In this document: positions 19,098 through 27,039 of the stretch, piece after piece
Layout: each line of letters begins with the position of its first letter
How positions within the stretch are numbered: the first letter of the stretch is position 1
Assembly (NCBI GenBank): GCA_900316515.1
Contig: ONDE01000011.1
Coordinates: 1 to 64,000, forward strand
Length of the DNA: 64,000 nt
Direction: 5' to 3'
Source of the DNA: an uncultured Bacteroidales bacterium
GTDB taxonomy: Bacteria > Bacteroidota > Bacteroidia > Bacteroidales > P3
Position numbers and translations under genes: made by a program
The notes under the pieces: generated by a model
What the model was told of the DNA's origin: nothing
Databases searched by the model: none
The model's input: only the letters and a program-made list of their open reading frames with translations

Positions 19098-20768
19098 TTA
19101 GTTAACATCGCGCACAAGGCGGACGGAATAGCCGTAAGAACGCGTATTCGTTTCCGTTTTAGCATTACCGCTATTCAAATAAAACTCATAACTCACACTT
19201 GCATTATTATATATAGATGTCCAATATCGACCAATAGAGTTTGTATTAGAGACATTTACACCATCACGTGTTCCCGATGCAGGTAAGAATACCGCACCCG
19301 CTGCCTCCATTTTTGCCCAATCATCAGTTGAATAAGTATTTGAGGACCATGCTGCAGCATTTGTATTATTAATTCCAAAGTTATATGGTTCTGATACACC
19401 AGATGGATGCACGTAATCATCTGGGAAAATAATAATACCATGAACAGAATTGAACAGATACGCTTTTGTAAATCTAACATTTTCTGTTCCTCCACTTGTA
19501 TAACTTGTCGTACGTGTATTTATAATATAGTCCCATTCGTCTTTAGAAAACACCCGCCATCGTCCTACAATATTACCTCCATTACTAATTGAATTATAAA
19601 CACCCCAATCATAATTTGCGCTTGATTCCGTAAGATTTGGACTACTCATCGTTGTGGAAGGGCCATACCCCTTGTAATTACTGGTAGCGCTGTAATTACT
19701 TGCATTACTAGTTGAGAAAGGAGTATAGTTCGTATTATAAGTATCTTCATTATTGTGGTAGCCACTGGTACCCCATCCGAATAAATCAAATGTACCTGCC
19801 GCATTGTATGATGATGACACATCGCCATTTGAAGTAAAACACATACCATCCTGAGTAGTATGGAAAGACCATATACCATTGCTATATTTCAAATTACCCT
19901 GCGATATAACCACTCTCTTCGAGTCACTGACACTAAATAGCCCTGGTGTAGTAAATCTCGCGTAACCAACTTTAGCACGAGACAATTCTCCACCTGCGTT
20001 TTGCGTCTTTTCAAATGTAGTAGCAACAGCATTCTGGTCAACCTTATGGATACTCACTATCACAGTAAAATGATTATCATTACCCACAGGCAATACTGGC
20101 ACCTGAACTATAGCAGAATCTCCTGCAAATACATGCAGGCTCGTACTACCATTAAAACACATCTCTACTCTCTTTTCTGCATCATTTGAACTTGTCTGTG
20201 CATCAACATTTAAATTTGTCATGTCGTCTACAGGTACAGAACCATTTAGTTTGTATTTGTCACTAATAACAACAATATTATCAACTGCAATAGTAAAACC
20301 ATAGTAGTTCACAACCTGCACATTGATTGCACCAGTGACATGCTTGAATTGCATGCTACTACCTGTGGTATAACCCACCATGGGGCTCTGCAGGTTCTGA
20401 TAGGTGTGACCTTGACGCGTCGTGGTGGCATAAGTATAGGTTGCAGGCAGACTCAACGTACACGAAGCGCCGATGTTGCCGCTGCAAATACCAGCTGGAT
20501 AAACACCGTAATAAGCATCAGCACTATTCACCTCGACAGAGGTTGTTGCAGTATTGCCCGATTCATTGGGTGGATTAATTGTCACCAAATTACCGTTGAT
20601 AAGCACCTCGTCACCTTCGGCCCAGTAGGACACGTTACCATTTACGGCCATCTTGGTGTCGCTACCCATGCCCTCGATGGTAAGATTCAACATTCCACTG
20701 TTTTCCTTCTGACAAGCCACAAGGATAAGTGCCACCAATGCATTAAGTAATAAAGTCTTGGTCTTCAT
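19098..20768 (-). CDS. fimbrillin-like surface lipoprotein, paralogue of the downstream gene
   Basis: 556 residues. The lipobox gives LVALILVAC with Cys19. The first 150 or so residues are almost identical to the neighbouring 551-aa lipoprotein (NGNVSYWAEGDEVLINGNLV; ATYTYATTTRQGHTYQNLQS), whereas the C-terminal half keeps only the fold signature (VVISQGNLKYSNG, then FDLFGWGTSGY, then YGYSVRLVRD). Base use changes sharply: the 5' third (about 20300-20768) is GC-richer, like its neighbours, while 19100-20300 is strongly AT-rich with A/T-ending codons. That mosaic suggests recombination or import of the variable half. The gene sits 21 bp after the 71-aa peptide gene. Confidence 0.8.
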   Translation of the reverse strand: MKTKTLLLNALVALILVACQKENSGMLNLTIEGMGSDTKMAVNGNVSYWAEGDEVLINGNLVTINPPNESGNTATTSVEVNSADAYYGVYPAGICSGNIGASCTLSLPATYTYATTTRQGHTYQNLQSPMVGYTTGSSMQFKHVTGAINVQVVNYYGFTIAVDNIVVISDKYKLNGSVPVDDMTNLNVDAQTSSNDAEKRVEMCFNGSTSLHVFAGDSAIVQVPVLPVGNDNHFTVIVSIHKVDQNAVATTFEKTQNAGGELSRAKVGYARFTTPGLFSVSDSKRVVISQGNLKYSNGIWSFHTTQDGMCFTSNGDVSSSYNAAGTFDLFGWGTSGYHNNEDTYNTNYTPFSTSNASNYSATSNYKGYGPSTTMSSPNLTESSANYDWGVYNSISNGGNIVGRWRVFSKDEWDYIINTRTTSYTSGGTENVRFTKAYLFNSVHGIIIFPDDYVHPSGVSEPYNFGINNTNAAAWSSNTYSTDDWAKMEAAGAVFLPASGTRDGVNVSNTNSIGRYWTSIYNNASVSYEFYLNSGNAKTETNTRSYGYSVRLVRDVN

Positions 20769-20789
20769 CTTTTACTCCCTCCTTGCAGT

Positions 20790-21005
20790 TTAGTCCCAGA
20801 AATGATTACTGCCTTCATTCCAGCCGTTGCCCGTCTCGTAAAACTCCACACAGTTCTGGCCAGTCTGATCGGTGCCAATAACACCATTTTCAAGCTGCAA
20901 AAGCTCCAGCTGCATCGTAATCGGGTTGCTGATGGCAAAGCCACGCTCGGGCTTGATGTCCACCGCCATAAGCTGCGGAGGTAGATACATTGCTTTTTGT
21001 TTCAT
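20790..21005 (-). CDS. short conserved-looking peptide leading the surface-lipoprotein operon
   Basis: 71 residues beginning MKQKAMYLPPQLMAVDIKPE and ending GWNEGSNHFWD. There is no signal peptide and no TM segment. I recognise no named family, but short genes of similar length and N-terminal pattern (a basic start, then a YLPPQ or YIPAQ-like motif) often precede fimbrillin-like and other surface genes in Bacteroidales. It is the first gene after the promoter at 21179 and lies 21 bp before the lipoprotein gene, so it is part of that operon. It has one Cys. A leader or regulatory role is speculation. Confidence 0.65.
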   Translation of the reverse strand: MKQKAMYLPPQLMAVDIKPERGFAISNPITMQLELLQLENGVIGTDQTGQNCVEFYETGNGWNEGSNHFWD

Positions 21006-21178
21006 AATAACTTTTAACTATTATAAAATGTCCCTGAACAGCACAAAAACCGCATAGGAACATGAAGGTTATCAACATGTTTTCAACACTTGCCAAAAGC
21101 GGCACTTAGAGACAATACTCCTACCTGTCAATGAGTTATACATATTTTATATTATCACACGTACACTTATTAACAATG

Positions 21179-21186
21179 CAAAGATA
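21179..21186 (-). promoter_or_regulatory. -7 element of the surface-lipoprotein operon
   Basis: Minus-strand TATCTTTG, an exact TAnnTTTG match, about 170 nt upstream of the 71-aa gene. At the expected 20-nt distance the -33 region reads TTTC, one base off. The long leader leaves room for post-transcriptional control. Confidence 0.5.
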
Positions 21187-21258
21187 CAAATATTTTTTTT
21201 ATAGAAGAAAAATTTGATTCGCTTTCAACCAATGGCAGGTAGTCCCCACGGTGCTCTG

Positions 21259-21348
21259 TTCTTCTATTGTTCTTCAATATTTCTTCAATCGTTCTTCAAT
21301 CACCATTGAAGAAATATTGAAGAAATGACGTAAAACGATTGAAGATTA
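21259..21348. repeat. inverted 11-bp tandem repeat forming a long hairpin
   Basis: Units TTCTTCTATTG, TTCTTCAATAT, TTCTTCAATCG and TTCTTCAATCA start at 21259, 21270, 21281 and 21292. After two bases come ATTGAAGAAAT units at 21305 and 21316 and a degenerate one at 21338. The arms 21279-21300 and 21305-21326 are inverted and pair at 20 of 22 positions around a CACC loop. It lies between the divergent surface operon and the zinc metallopeptidase gene. Confidence 0.8.
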
Positions 21349-21374
21349 GAGGGTGTGGGACACAATAAAGAGGC

Positions 21375-21382
21375 TACCTTTG
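21375..21382 (+). promoter_or_regulatory. -7 element of the zinc metallopeptidase promoter
   Basis: TACCTTTG lies 28 nt upstream of the ATG at 21410. No good -33 element is visible. Its position argues against a start codon at 21353. Confidence 0.45.
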
Positions 21383-21409
21383 CGTTATGGAGAGAAAAAA
21401 CAGAATACT

Positions 21410-22258
21410 ATGGATCTCAAAGGAAGACGACAGAGCACGAACTTCGAAGACCGCCGCGGCAAGGGCGGCAAGGTGGCCGGTCTGGGCATCGGCGGCGCAT
21501 TGATAGTGGGCCTGCTGGCCCTGCTGCTGGGCGGCAACCCCAGCGAGGTGGTACAGCAGCTCGGCAGCCAGATGACGACCACCGAGGAGTATACCCCCAC
21601 GGCGCAGGAGGAAGAGTTCAAGACCTTCGCCCTGCAGATACTGGCTTCGACGGAGGACGTGTGGAGCGACCAGTTCAAACGTATGGGCCGCACCTACCGT
21701 GCGCCCAAACTAGTGATATTCAAAGGCTCTGTGCAGAGCGGCTGCGGCAACGCCACTTCTGACGTGGGACCCTTCTACTGCTCGGCCGACGAGTGCGTGT
21801 ATCTGGACCTCGACTTCTTCAACGAGATGCCCAAGAGCCTCGGTGCCGGCGGCGATTTCGCCTACGCCTACGTCATAGCCCACGAGGTGGGCCACCATGT
21901 GGAGCACCTGCTGGGTGTCCTCGACCAGGCCCACAGCCAGATGGCTCAGCAGAACGAGACGGAGAAGAACAAGACCAGCGTGCGCATAGAGCTGCTGGCC
22001 GACTACTATGCCGGCGTGTGGGGCTACCACGAGAACCGCATGTTCGGTTCGTTGGAAGACGGCGACCTGCAGGAGGCCATCGACGCGGCACAGAAGATTG
22101 GCGACGACTACCTGCAACGGCGTGCCCGCGGCACCGTGAGCCCCGAGAGCTTCACCCACGGCACCTCGGCACAGCGCATGAAATGGCTTAAGAAAGGCCT
22201 GCAGACCGGCGACATCCGCGGTGGCAACACCTTCGACGTGAGCTACAACTCGCTGTAA
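21410..22258 (+). CDS. neutral zinc metallopeptidase (YpfJ family, PF04228 type)
   Basis: 282 residues from the ATG at 21410 (MDLKGRRQSTNFEDRRGKGG). An in-frame start at 21353 would overlap the promoter element and add a non-conserved extension. The layout matches the YpfJ/KPN_02809 family: a short basic N-terminus with the RRQSTNFEDRRG signature, one TM helix (residues ~23-40, GLGIGGALIVGLLALLLGG), then an extracytoplasmic domain with SGCGNATSDVGPFYC and the zinc motif AHEVGHHVEHLLG. A second conserved block, RIELLADYYAGVWGYH, supplies the likely third ligand. It is probably an inner-membrane-anchored periplasmic protease; the substrate is unknown. The gene is single, on the plus strand. Confidence 0.9.
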   Translation: MDLKGRRQSTNFEDRRGKGGKVAGLGIGGALIVGLLALLLGGNPSEVVQQLGSQMTTTEEYTPTAQEEEFKTFALQILASTEDVWSDQFKRMGRTYRAPKLVIFKGSVQSGCGNATSDVGPFYCSADECVYLDLDFFNEMPKSLGAGGDFAYAYVIAHEVGHHVEHLLGVLDQAHSQMAQQNETEKNKTSVRIELLADYYAGVWGYHENRMFGSLEDGDLQEAIDAAQKIGDDYLQRRARGTVSPESFTHGTSAQRMKWLKKGLQTGDIRGGNTFDVSYNSL

Positions 22259-22281
22259 TTCTCCTTTTGCATTACAGAAAT

Positions 22282-22490
22282 ATTACAGAAACGGCAGAAA
22301 CAGACAGAAATTTTCTGTAATTCTTCCGTTTTTTTTCGTCATTTTCCGTAATACTACAAGAAGCATCATCCGCGTCAGCGGCTAGGAGACTTCATTACAG
22401 AAACGGCAGAAACAGACAGAAATCATTTCTGTAATTCTTCCGTTTTTTTTCGTCATTTTCCGTAATACCACACAGAAGCATCATCCGCGT
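22282..22490. repeat. ~95-bp direct duplication with internal inverted repeats
   Basis: Copy 1 (22282-22375) and copy 2 (22394-22490) are near-identical, differing by a few bases and a 3-bp insertion. Each begins ATTACAGAAACGG, contains TTTCTGTAAT (the inverse of its start) and CTTCCGTTTTTTTT, and ends GCATCATCCGCGT. The inverted arms could fold into hairpins followed by T-runs, so the pair may work as terminators for the convergent genes on each side (metallopeptidase, plus; radA, minus). A TATAGATTT segment related to the 10.68 kb repeat follows at about 22510. Confidence 0.75.
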
Positions 22491-22546
22491 AGCGCAATAA
22501 TCTATTAGATTTATAGATTTCGTGAGCGTAGCGAGCAGGAGATATA

Positions 22547-23926
22547 TCAGGCGAACAGCGCCCGGAAGGCCTCCTCGATGACGCTGACAGCGACTATCTC
22601 GATGCCGTAGCGCGTGCGGTCGAGCGAGCGCTCGTTGTACTTGGAAATGAACATCTTCTCGAAGCCTAGGCGGTCGGCCTCGGCTATGCGTTGCTCGACG
22701 CGGGAGACGGGACGCACCTCGCCGCTCAAGCCAAGCTCGGCAGCGAAGCAGATGCGCGGCGAGATGGCTATATCGACATTGCTGCTCAGCACAGCACAGG
22801 CCACAGCAAGGTCGATGGCGGGGTCGTTGACACGAAGGCCGCCGGCAATATTCAGGAACACATCCTTGGCACCGAGTTTGAAACCGCAGCGCTTCTCAAG
22901 CACAGCCAGCAGCATGCTCAGGCGCCTCATGTCGAAGCCATTGGCATTGCGCTGCGGTGTGCCGTAGACGGCACTGCTGACGAGGCTCTGCACCTCGATG
23001 AACATGGGGCGTGCGCCCTCGACTGTGGCAGCCACTGCGGCACCGCTTAGGGTCTCATCGCGCTGGGAGAGAAGGAACTCAGATGGATTGGGCACCTCGC
23101 GCAGTCCGCTGCCGAGCATCTCGAAGATGCCTATCTCGGCTGTGGAGCCGAAGCGGTTCTTCAAGGCCCGAAGGATGCGGTAGCCATAGTTGCGGTCGCC
23201 TTCGAACTGGAGGACGGCGTCGACGATATGTTCCATCACCTTGGGGCCGGCAAGTGTGCCGTCCTTGGTGATGTGGCCTATGAGCAACACCGGCACGCCG
23301 GTGGTCTTGGCATAATGCTGGAACTCGCTGGTGCACTGTCGTATCTGGCTCACGCTGCCGGCCGGCGAGTCGATATCCTCGGTGCTGATGGTCTGTATGG
23401 AGTCCACTATCAGCAGGTCGGGCCGCACATCCTCCACATGCTCGAAGATGCGCTGCGTCACCGTCTCCGACACCACATACAAATCACTACCCACTACACA
23501 CTCCCCACTACCCACTAATCTGTCCGCCCTCATCTTTATCTGCTGTTCGCTCTCCTCGCCGCTGACATATAGCAGCTTGCGGTCGTGGATGGCAAGGGCG
23601 GTCTGCAGCAGCAGAGTACTCTTGCCGATGCCCGGTTCGCCACCGAGGAGCAGCAGGCTGCCAGGTACGATGCCGCCACCGAGCACGCGGTCGAACTCGC
23701 CGCAGTGGGTGGGTATACGACGGGTCTCGCTGTAGGTGACATCCTGTATGCGCTTGGGCGTGGAGAGTGCCTGATTGCCAGAGTGCTTGACGGACTGGGC
23801 AGGGGTGGCTTTGACCACCTCTTCGGCGAAGGTGCCGAACTTGCCGCACTCGGGGCAACGGCCGAGCCAGCTCGACGACTGGTAGCCACACTCCTGGCAG
23901 AAATAATATGTCTTTGCTTTGGCCAC
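22547..23926 (-). CDS. radA: DNA repair protein RadA (Sms)
   Basis: 459 residues starting at GTG (23926). An N-terminal C4 zinc finger (CQECGYQSSSWLGRCPECG), a RecA-like ATPase core with Walker A GGEPGIGKST, the RadA-specific KNRFG motif (LKNRFGSTAEIG) and a C-terminal Lon-like domain (the NIAGGLRVNDPAIDLAVA region) are in the standard order and at standard length. RadA is a DnaB-like branch-migration helicase in recombinational repair. Oddity: between the Walker A region and the Walker B strand the protein has RLVGSGECVVGSDLYVVSET, where codons at 23485-23519 are five heptad repeats, probably an expansion tolerated in a loop. The gene is single, preceded by an octad repeat. Confidence 0.96.
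   Translation of the reverse strand: MAKAKTYYFCQECGYQSSSWLGRCPECGKFGTFAEEVVKATPAQSVKHSGNQALSTPKRIQDVTYSETRRIPTHCGEFDRVLGGGIVPGSLLLLGGEPGIGKSTLLLQTALAIHDRKLLYVSGEESEQQIKMRADRLVGSGECVVGSDLYVVSETVTQRIFEHVEDVRPDLLIVDSIQTISTEDIDSPAGSVSQIRQCTSEFQHYAKTTGVPVLLIGHITKDGTLAGPKVMEHIVDAVLQFEGDRNYGYRILRALKNRFGSTAEIGIFEMLGSGLREVPNPSEFLLSQRDETLSGAAVAATVEGARPMFIEVQSLVSSAVYGTPQRNANGFDMRRLSMLLAVLEKRCGFKLGAKDVFLNIAGGLRVNDPAIDLAVACAVLSSNVDIAISPRICFAAELGLSGEVRPVSRVEQRIAEADRLGFEKMFISKYNERSLDRTRYGIEIVAVSVIEEAFRALFA
23485..23519. repeat. five-unit heptad repeat inside radA
   Basis: CACTACC, CACTACA, CACTCCC, CACTACC and CACTAAT in exact 7-bp phase within the coding sequence. On the coding strand it reads VGSGECVVGS. 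The same GTGGGTA/CACTACC family occurs between pdxA and polA (51507-51588). Confidence 0.8.
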
Positions 23927-23931
23927 TTATA

Positions 23932-23963
23932 TGATTGTTTGAATGCTTGAATGCTTGAGTGGG
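23932..23963. repeat. octanucleotide repeat between radA and the U32 peptidase gene
   Basis: TGATTGTT, TGAATGCT, TGAATGCT and TGAGTGGG in 8-bp phase, filling most of the 37-bp gap and touching the stop codon at 23964. The same octad family is found inside polA at 50534-50573. Confidence 0.75.
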
Positions 23964-25217
23964 TTAGAATTCGTCGATGACTTTGTCGACGCGATAGACC
24001 TTGTCGCCGCGGTGGAGCAACTCTTTGGAGGCGAAGCTGAAGCGGTCGCCCTGGTGAACTTCGGGGACGGGGTCGCGGTCGGTGCGGAGCTCGCGGATGG
24101 TGTCGCGGTAGACACCGGTAGTCTCGCCGATGACCATGATTTCGTCGCCAACCTTGAGGGTCTCGTTGGTCTGCAGCTGCACCTCGGCGACGTTAATCTT
24201 GCCGAAGTAGTTGCGTATGAGGCCTAGGTAGACCTTATTCTCCGTGGCCTGGCTACCATAGCGTTCGCTCCATTCGCCGAGGCGGCGGCCGAGGTAGTAT
24301 CCGTCCCAGAAGCCGCGGTTGAACACCGTGGCAAGACGTTGCATCCAACCATCTATCTTCTCCTTGCTGTAGCTACCGTCGGCAATGGCCTCCACGGCCT
24401 CGCGGTAGCACTCAGTAACAGTACGCACATAGTCGGCACTCCTCCCCCGCCCTTCTATCTTAAGCACCCTTACGCCAGCACGGACAATCTTGTCGAGGAA
24501 ACCTATGGTGCAGAGGTCTTTGGGCGACATGATATACTCGTTGTCAATCTCGAGCTCCAGGTCGCTCTCCTTGTCCTTGACGATATAGCCGCGGCGGCAG
24601 AGCTGCAGGCAGGCACCGCGGTTGGCGGAGTAGTTGTAGTTGTCGAGCGAGAGGTAGCACTTGCCGCTGACACTCATGCAAAGGGCGCCGTGGGCAAAAA
24701 CCTCGATCTGGACGAGCTCGCCCCTGGGACCGCGGACGTCCTCGTCCGCAATGAACCTGGTGATTTCGGCTACTTGGGCGAGTGGCAACTCGCGGGCGGT
24801 GACGATAACATCGGCAAACTGTGAATACCAGCGTACTGCCTCGATGTTGCTGACGTTGCACTGTGTGGAGATATGCACCTCGACGCCAATCTTATTGGCA
24901 TAGCTGATGACCGCCATATCGGAGGCTATGATGGCGCTGATGCCGGCCGCCTTGGCGGCTTCGAGCAGACGGTGCATCTCCTCTATCTCATTATTATATA
25001 TAATGGTGTTGACTGTGAGGTAGGTGCGGATGCCAGCCTCGCGGGCTATCTGAACGATGCGTTGCAGGTCGTCGACGGTGAAGTTGGCCGCCGAGCGCGA
25101 CCGCATATTAAGCTTGCCGACACCGAAATAGACGGCATTGGCGCCGCCCTGTATGGCAGCCTGCAGGCTCTCGTACGAGCCCACAGGCGACATAATCTCT
25201 ATTTTATTCAATTCCAC
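23964..25217 (-). CDS. U32-family peptidase-like protein (YegQ/TrhP type)
   Basis: 417 residues, GTG start at 25217 (ELNKIEIMSPVGSYESLQAA). The N-terminal TIM-barrel-like part carries the U32 signature EVFAHGALCMSVSGKCYLS, followed by NYNYSANRGACLQLCRR, whose Cys residues are conserved in the family. A small C-terminal beta-barrel (LKVGDEIMVIGETTGV) is also present. U32 proteins of this type (TrhP/YegQ, RlhA) act in prephenate-dependent hydroxylation of tRNA U34 or 23S rRNA rather than as classical peptidases; the length and C-terminal domain favour the TrhP branch, but subfamily assignment is by eye. It lies 37 bp upstream of radA on the same strand, so it may be co-transcribed. Confidence 0.88.
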   Translation of the reverse strand: MELNKIEIMSPVGSYESLQAAIQGGANAVYFGVGKLNMRSRSAANFTVDDLQRIVQIAREAGIRTYLTVNTIIYNNEIEEMHRLLEAAKAAGISAIIASDMAVISYANKIGVEVHISTQCNVSNIEAVRWYSQFADVIVTARELPLAQVAEITRFIADEDVRGPRGELVQIEVFAHGALCMSVSGKCYLSLDNYNYSANRGACLQLCRRGYIVKDKESDLELEIDNEYIMSPKDLCTIGFLDKIVRAGVRVLKIEGRGRSADYVRTVTECYREAVEAIADGSYSKEKIDGWMQRLATVFNRGFWDGYYLGRRLGEWSERYGSQATENKVYLGLIRNYFGKINVAEVQLQTNETLKVGDEIMVIGETTGVYRDTIRELRTDRDPVPEVHQGDRFSFASKELLHRGDKVYRVDKVIDEF

Positions 25218-25255
25218 TTTCTACTTAACTCCTTATCTACTGTCTCCTTAACTAC
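25210..25255. repeat. 8-bp-period repeat (CTACTTAA / CTCCTTAT family) between two stop/start codons
   Basis: Degenerate units of CTACTTA, ACTCCTTA, TCTACTGT and CTCCTTAA fill the gap between the U32 gene start and the esterase stop codon. The reverse complement contains GTTAAGGAGACAGTAG, which also occurs at about 43062-43077 after groEL. Confidence 0.6.
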
Positions 25256-26169
25256 TTGTATATATCAAACACCGTCATCGTGGTCCACTTAGTGGGGTTG
25301 AGCTTGCTGTCGGTCATGGTGGCGTCGAGCGAGCTGTGGCGTCCGGCGAAGACCTGCTCCACGAAGCCGCAGAAGAGATCCACCGAGCCGGGGAGCCAGC
25401 TGGCCACCTCGTGGCCCACGCCTTCGAAGCGCACTATCCAGCAATCATAGCCAGCGCGACGCTGCTGCTTGTAAACGGTGGCGGCACCGTAGAGAGCGTG
25501 GCGCAGCACCGGCGGGTAGCGTTTGTAGTTCACTATCTTGTCCTTCATGCCATGCATAAGCATGGTGGGTGCTGGTGCACTCTTGTATTTAGGCTTACCC
25601 TTGCACATGATGGCACCGGCGTATGGCACCACGGCGGCCGGCATCCACCCTTCGGGCAGAACAGAAGCTTGCGCAAGGCCGTTGGCTCGGCAGTAGTCGA
25701 GCTGCAACACGGTGATGGCGCCTGCCGAACAGCCTGTGAGCACTATACGGTTCTTGCTTATACCCAATTCGTCGGCATGCTGCAGCAAATAGGCGACAAC
25801 GGCCGCACAGTCCTCGGTGGCGATATCGATGGTCCACTGGAAGAGTGTGCGTAGGCCACGCAGGTTGGCATATTGTTTAACCATGGCGCTGTCCTTGAGG
25901 CCAAGACGGTAGTCGGGACTCACAACATAAAAGCCACGGTCGGTGAGCACCTTGGCCACAGTGGTCTGGTACTCGTCGTCGCGGTTGCCGATGACAAAGC
26001 CACCGCCGAAGAGGGCCACCACGCAGGCCGAGTCGGGCCTGGGGTTGGCAGGGGTCCACACGTCGAGGTAGAGCGCAGAGTCGCGCTGCACATATTGGAA
26101 CGTTTGTTTGGTCTGCGCCGACACCGAGAGGCTTACGGCACACAACAGAAGTAAAAGAGTCTTTTTCAT
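25252..26169 (-). CDS. secreted alpha/beta hydrolase (esterase/lipase-like)
   Basis: 305 residues with a signal peptide (KKTLLLLLCAVSLSVSAQ). The alpha/beta hydrolase core shows an oxyanion loop FGGGF (a variant of HGGGF), the nucleophile elbow GCSAG, an acid region HGMKDKI and a late GVGHEV carrying the catalytic His. The family resembles carboxylesterases and BD-FAE-like carbohydrate esterases. Cleavage after the signal would place it in the periplasm. It is 10 bp downstream of the beta-barrel protein gene on the same strand, so they may form an operon. The substrate (acetylated or feruloylated glycan, or lipid) cannot be told from sequence. Confidence 0.85.
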   Translation of the reverse strand: MKKTLLLLLCAVSLSVSAQTKQTFQYVQRDSALYLDVWTPANPRPDSACVVALFGGGFVIGNRDDEYQTTVAKVLTDRGFYVVSPDYRLGLKDSAMVKQYANLRGLRTLFQWTIDIATEDCAAVVAYLLQHADELGISKNRIVLTGCSAGAITVLQLDYCRANGLAQASVLPEGWMPAAVVPYAGAIMCKGKPKYKSAPAPTMLMHGMKDKIVNYKRYPPVLRHALYGAATVYKQQRRAGYDCWIVRFEGVGHEVASWLPGSVDLFCGFVEQVFAGRHSSLDATMTDSKLNPTKWTTMTVFDIYK

Positions 26170-26179
26170 GCGCTAAAAA

Positions 26180-26911
26180 TCAAAAACACAGGGTCACACC
26201 GGCACCGAGAGTGAGAAAATCGTGGTACATCTTATCGCTGGCATCATTGAGGTCGCTCATCCAGGTATAGCCCAAGCGCATAGTGAATTTGACACGGTCG
26301 ATGCCCACGCCAAACTGAAGCTGAGGTTCGAGGAGGAAGTTAGGAGTCTCGTAGTGCACATAGCGGTCTTCCATGACGGTACCGTCGGCGTGATAGCGGT
26401 TGTATTCAAAGTTAGGCAAGAAGGAACCAGCCTTGAGACCGAAGGCGATGTCCACAGGACCGAGGTTACGCCAGCCGATATTGAACTGAGCGAAAGGCAG
26501 CATATATTTGCCATTGTAGACATAATACTGGCCACCGGCAGTGTCGCTGCTGTTGCCGCTGTCCTCGTGGTTCGAGCCACCATAGCCCATGCCGAGATAT
26601 GTCTCGAAGACAGCCTTGCCGCCAAGTGGCACATAAAATCCCGGAGCTGCCTGCAGATACCAGTTGTCGCCGCCATAGTTGGCGTGGACCTGGCCACTGA
26701 GCCAATTGTTGAAACCGTAGCTGGCGGTAGCATTGATATTGACAGCGTCGGGGAGTATAAGCCACACACTGGCGCTTGCGTTGGCGTCGATACGCAGGTC
26801 GCCCTGATGGTTAATCAACGGCATGTCAACTGCCTGGGGATGATAGATGCTGCACGAAGCGGCGAAAAGGCTTACAGCAGCCACAGCAACAAAAAGTATA
26901 CGATGTTTCAT
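26180..26911 (-). CDS. outer-membrane beta-barrel protein with lipoprotein-like signal
   Basis: 243 residues. The signal sequence ends AVSLFAASC with a possible lipidated Cys at 20. The rest is dominated by alternating aromatic/hydrophobic strands rich in Gly (NATASYGFNNWLSGQVHANYGG, split by turns; FETYLGMGYGG; FGVGIDRVKFTMRLGYTW) and ends in Phe, as small outer-membrane barrels do. No named family was recognised; it resembles many hypothetical barrel proteins of Bacteroidales. It precedes the esterase gene by 10 bp. Whether Cys20 is truly lipidated, which would be unusual for a barrel, is uncertain. Confidence 0.7.
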   Translation of the reverse strand: MKHRILFVAVAAVSLFAASCSIYHPQAVDMPLINHQGDLRIDANASASVWLILPDAVNINATASYGFNNWLSGQVHANYGGDNWYLQAAPGFYVPLGGKAVFETYLGMGYGGSNHEDSGNSSDTAGGQYYVYNGKYMLPFAQFNIGWRNLGPVDIAFGLKAGSFLPNFEYNRYHADGTVMEDRYVHYETPNFLLEPQLQFGVGIDRVKFTMRLGYTWMSDLNDASDKMYHDFLTLGAGVTLCF

Positions 26912-27005
26912 AGCATTAGTTTTTTGTTATATATACAACGTTCGCAATACATTATTATTGTACAGGAAGTGAAAAGATTATTGTAACCATATAATATATT
27001 TTTCG

Positions 27006-27013
27006 TATCTTTG
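27006..27013 (+). promoter_or_regulatory. -7 element of the typA promoter
   Basis: TATCTTTG followed by CAG, 27 nt before the ATG at 27040. ATTG at 26980 is a weak -33 candidate at 22 nt spacing. Confidence 0.55.
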
Positions 27014-27039
27014 CAGTTTGTTCCAAAACAGATATATCT

